39,397 nt of DNA, from contig JADZFY010000233.1 of the NCBI GenBank assembly GCA_020854215.1, positions 1 to 39,397 on the forward strand, given 5' to 3'. Source of the stretch: Chitinophagaceae bacterium. Its GTDB lineage: Bacteria > Bacteroidota > Bacteroidia > Chitinophagales > Chitinophagaceae. Both the position numbers and the translations under genes were made by a program. The notes below the pieces were generated by a model. The model was not told the DNA's origin and did not search any database. It was given only the letters and a program-made list of their open reading frames with translations. Shown here in pieces: positions 37,749-39,397 of the stretch. Numbering within the stretch: the first letter of the stretch is position 1; every line of letters starts with the position of its first letter.

Positions 37749-38120
37749 ATGGAGGCACGGAGAGACGTTTTTCAGGCAATAGCAGATCCCACACGCAGAG
37801 CAATCATTGGTATGATTGTTCGTCAACCGGTTAGTGTTAACGCTATTGCAGATCATTTTGATGTTAGCCGCCAGGCAATTTCGTTGCACCTAAAGATCCT
37901 GGCAGAATGCGGACTGTTACATATCACGCAACAGGGGCGGCAACGTTTCTGTGAGGTGAAACCTGAACCTTTGCAAGAAGTTCACGAATGGGTTGAGCAG
38001 TACCGTAAGTTATGGGCGGGGCGGCTCAACGCGCTCAAAAAATTTGTTGAACAGGAGGATATTTTTCCTGACCAAAAAATAGTATCTCATAAACGAACGA
38101 CTAAAAAGGTTAAGTCATGA
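37749..38120 (+). CDS. ArsR/SmtB-type winged-helix regulator (SdpR-like)
   Basis: DVFQAIADPTRRAIIGMIVRQPVSVNAIADHFDVSRQAISLHLKILAECGLLHITQQGRQRFCEVKPEPL. Confidence 0.92.
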   Translation: MEARRDVFQAIADPTRRAIIGMIVRQPVSVNAIADHFDVSRQAISLHLKILAECGLLHITQQGRQRFCEVKPEPLQEVHEWVEQYRKLWAGRLNALKKFVEQEDIFPDQKIVSHKRTTKKVKS

Positions 38121-38611
38121 AAAATGATGCTTTTACAAATGAAGTTTTCATCGAAGACAGTTTTAGCGCGCCTGTTGAAAGGGTCTTTCGGGCTTGGACG
38201 GATCCCGAAAAATTGGTGAAATGGTTTGCGCCGGAGGGATGTACCATTCGTTTCAAAATGCTCAATATAGAAGAAGGTGGGCAGTTTCATTCCTGCATCT
38301 CGAACCCTCAGTACGGCGACTGTTGGTGTATCGGCGAATACAAAGATGTTACGCCCAATAGCCGCATTGTGTTTACAATGATTAATGCTGATGAAAATGG
38401 TAAGCCGGTGAATCCGGCTGATATTGGCATGGATCCGGACTGGCCTGGAGAAACGCTGGTTACGGTTACTTTATGGGAAGAAGACGGAAAAACTAAACTG
38501 CAACTGCGACAAACCGTTTTGCAGGAATTAGCAAAAAAAACCGGCGCCTACCCCAGCTGGTTGCAAATGCTCAAAAATATGCGGGCGATGGTTCACGATA
38601 ATAACCAATAA
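38117..38611 (+). CDS. SRPBCC/AHSA1 domain protein
   Basis: FSAPVERVFRAWTDPEKLVKWFAPEGCTIRFKMLNIEEGGQFH is the AHSA1 signature; overlaps arsR by 4 nt. Confidence 0.92.
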   Translation: MKNDAFTNEVFIEDSFSAPVERVFRAWTDPEKLVKWFAPEGCTIRFKMLNIEEGGQFHSCISNPQYGDCWCIGEYKDVTPNSRIVFTMINADENGKPVNPADIGMDPDWPGETLVTVTLWEEDGKTKLQLRQTVLQELAKKTGAYPSWLQMLKNMRAMVHDNNQ

Positions 38612-38612
38612 C

Positions 38613-39397
38613 ATGAAGCATCTTATACTAAATGCCGTTTTGCTTCTGAAGATATGCACATTGTACGCCGCTACAACAAACGTCGCAGAAAAGCAACGAA
38701 CGCGAACAACGATTTTAGCAGATACGGGAGTTTGTAGGAGTGGGTATGCCAACGTAAACGGACTTAAGATGTATTATGAAGTGTATCTTCCTCCGGCACA
38801 CGCAAATAAAACGGATATGCCATTAGTAATGCTTCACGGTGGTGGATCTACCATTCAAACAAGTTTTGGAAGCGTGATTCCATTATTTTCTAAAAGCCGG
38901 AAACTCATTTGTGTAGAACTGCAGGCTCACGGAAGAACAGGAGATCGCGATGCGCCGATTTCATTTGAGCAGGATGCGGACGATGTGGCTATGCTTCTTA
39001 GTATCCTGAACATTGGTCAGGCTGATGTATTTGGTTTTAGCAACGGAGGAAATACTGCTTTACAGATGGCTATCAGACACCCGAAACTTTGTAATAAAAT
39101 TGTTGCAGGATCCGTGTTATTGAAACGCAACGGCGCAATGCCCGGCTTTTGGAATTTTATGCAGCATGCAAGCTTTGAACAAATGCCTCAACCGTATAAG
39201 GATGCTTTTATGAAAGTGAATCCTGATAGCATAAAACTAAAGACGATGTATGAGAAATGCGCCCGCCGGATGCAGATTTTTAATGATTTTACCGACGACC
39301 AACTCAGCACAATTCAATCTCCGGTATTACTCATCAACGGCGATCGTGATGTGGGTACTTCGGAACATATAGTAGCCATGTCGAGATTGATTCCGCA
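38613..39397 (+). CDS. Alpha/beta hydrolase, truncated at window end
   Basis: Open frame to the window edge: VNGLKMYYEVYLPP...MPLVMLHGGGST...DVFGFSNGGNTALQMAIRHP (nucleophile elbow GFSNGG)...VLLINGDRD. Confidence 0.88.
   Translation, partial: MKHLILNAVLLLKICTLYAATTNVAEKQRTRTTILADTGVCRSGYANVNGLKMYYEVYLPPAHANKTDMPLVMLHGGGSTIQTSFGSVIPLFSKSRKLICVELQAHGRTGDRDAPISFEQDADDVAMLLSILNIGQADVFGFSNGGNTALQMAIRHPKLCNKIVAGSVLLKRNGAMPGFWNFMQHASFEQMPQPYKDAFMKVNPDSIKLKTMYEKCARRMQIFNDFTDDQLSTIQSPVLLINGDRDVGTSEHIVAMSRLIP

Noticed and set aside
37584-37889. 101-aa minus-strand ORF over the ArsR promoter and start
   Set aside because: Overlaps a strong promoter and a well-supported ArsR gene on the other strand.

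Overview
The window is a Bacteroidota-type chromosome segment, judged from SusC/SusD pairs, TTTG/TAnnTTTG promoters and lipobox SusDs. About 35 kb of it is a polysaccharide-utilisation-like catabolic island. The left edge carries the C-terminal tail of a probable DDE transposase. Next come a secreted clan GH-A glycosidase fused to a PHP/CehA-McbA-like domain, a lipoprotein PIG-L deacetylase, a convergent secreted (alpha/alpha)6-like enzyme and a divergent AraC regulator. Module A follows (RraA-like, SDR, EamA transporter, enolase-superfamily dehydratase/racemase, DUF4380-like). Then come two tandem SusC/SusD pairs and three secreted or periplasmic glycosidase-like proteins. Module B follows (amidohydrolase, zinc MDR dehydrogenase, second enolase-superfamily protein, second RraA-like, second PIG-L, second DUF4380-like, sodium:solute symporter). 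The right side is a tRNA-Lys(UUU) with a 105-bp tandem duplication of its 3' end plus terminator, then ordinary genes: SAM hydroxide adenosyltransferase (DUF62), DUF2905, ArsR, AHSA1/SRPBCC and a truncated alpha/beta hydrolase. The most interesting signals are: (1) the paired paralogous modules, suggesting a non-phosphorylative sugar-acid pathway in which RraA-like proteins may act as the pyruvate aldolase; (2) the tRNA-Lys 3'-end tandem repeat; (3) a repeated ACAAAATAGGGTA motif around the AraC gene that recurs upstream of the 542-aa gene; (4) the GH-A/PHP fusion. Family calls are from motif recognition without database searches.
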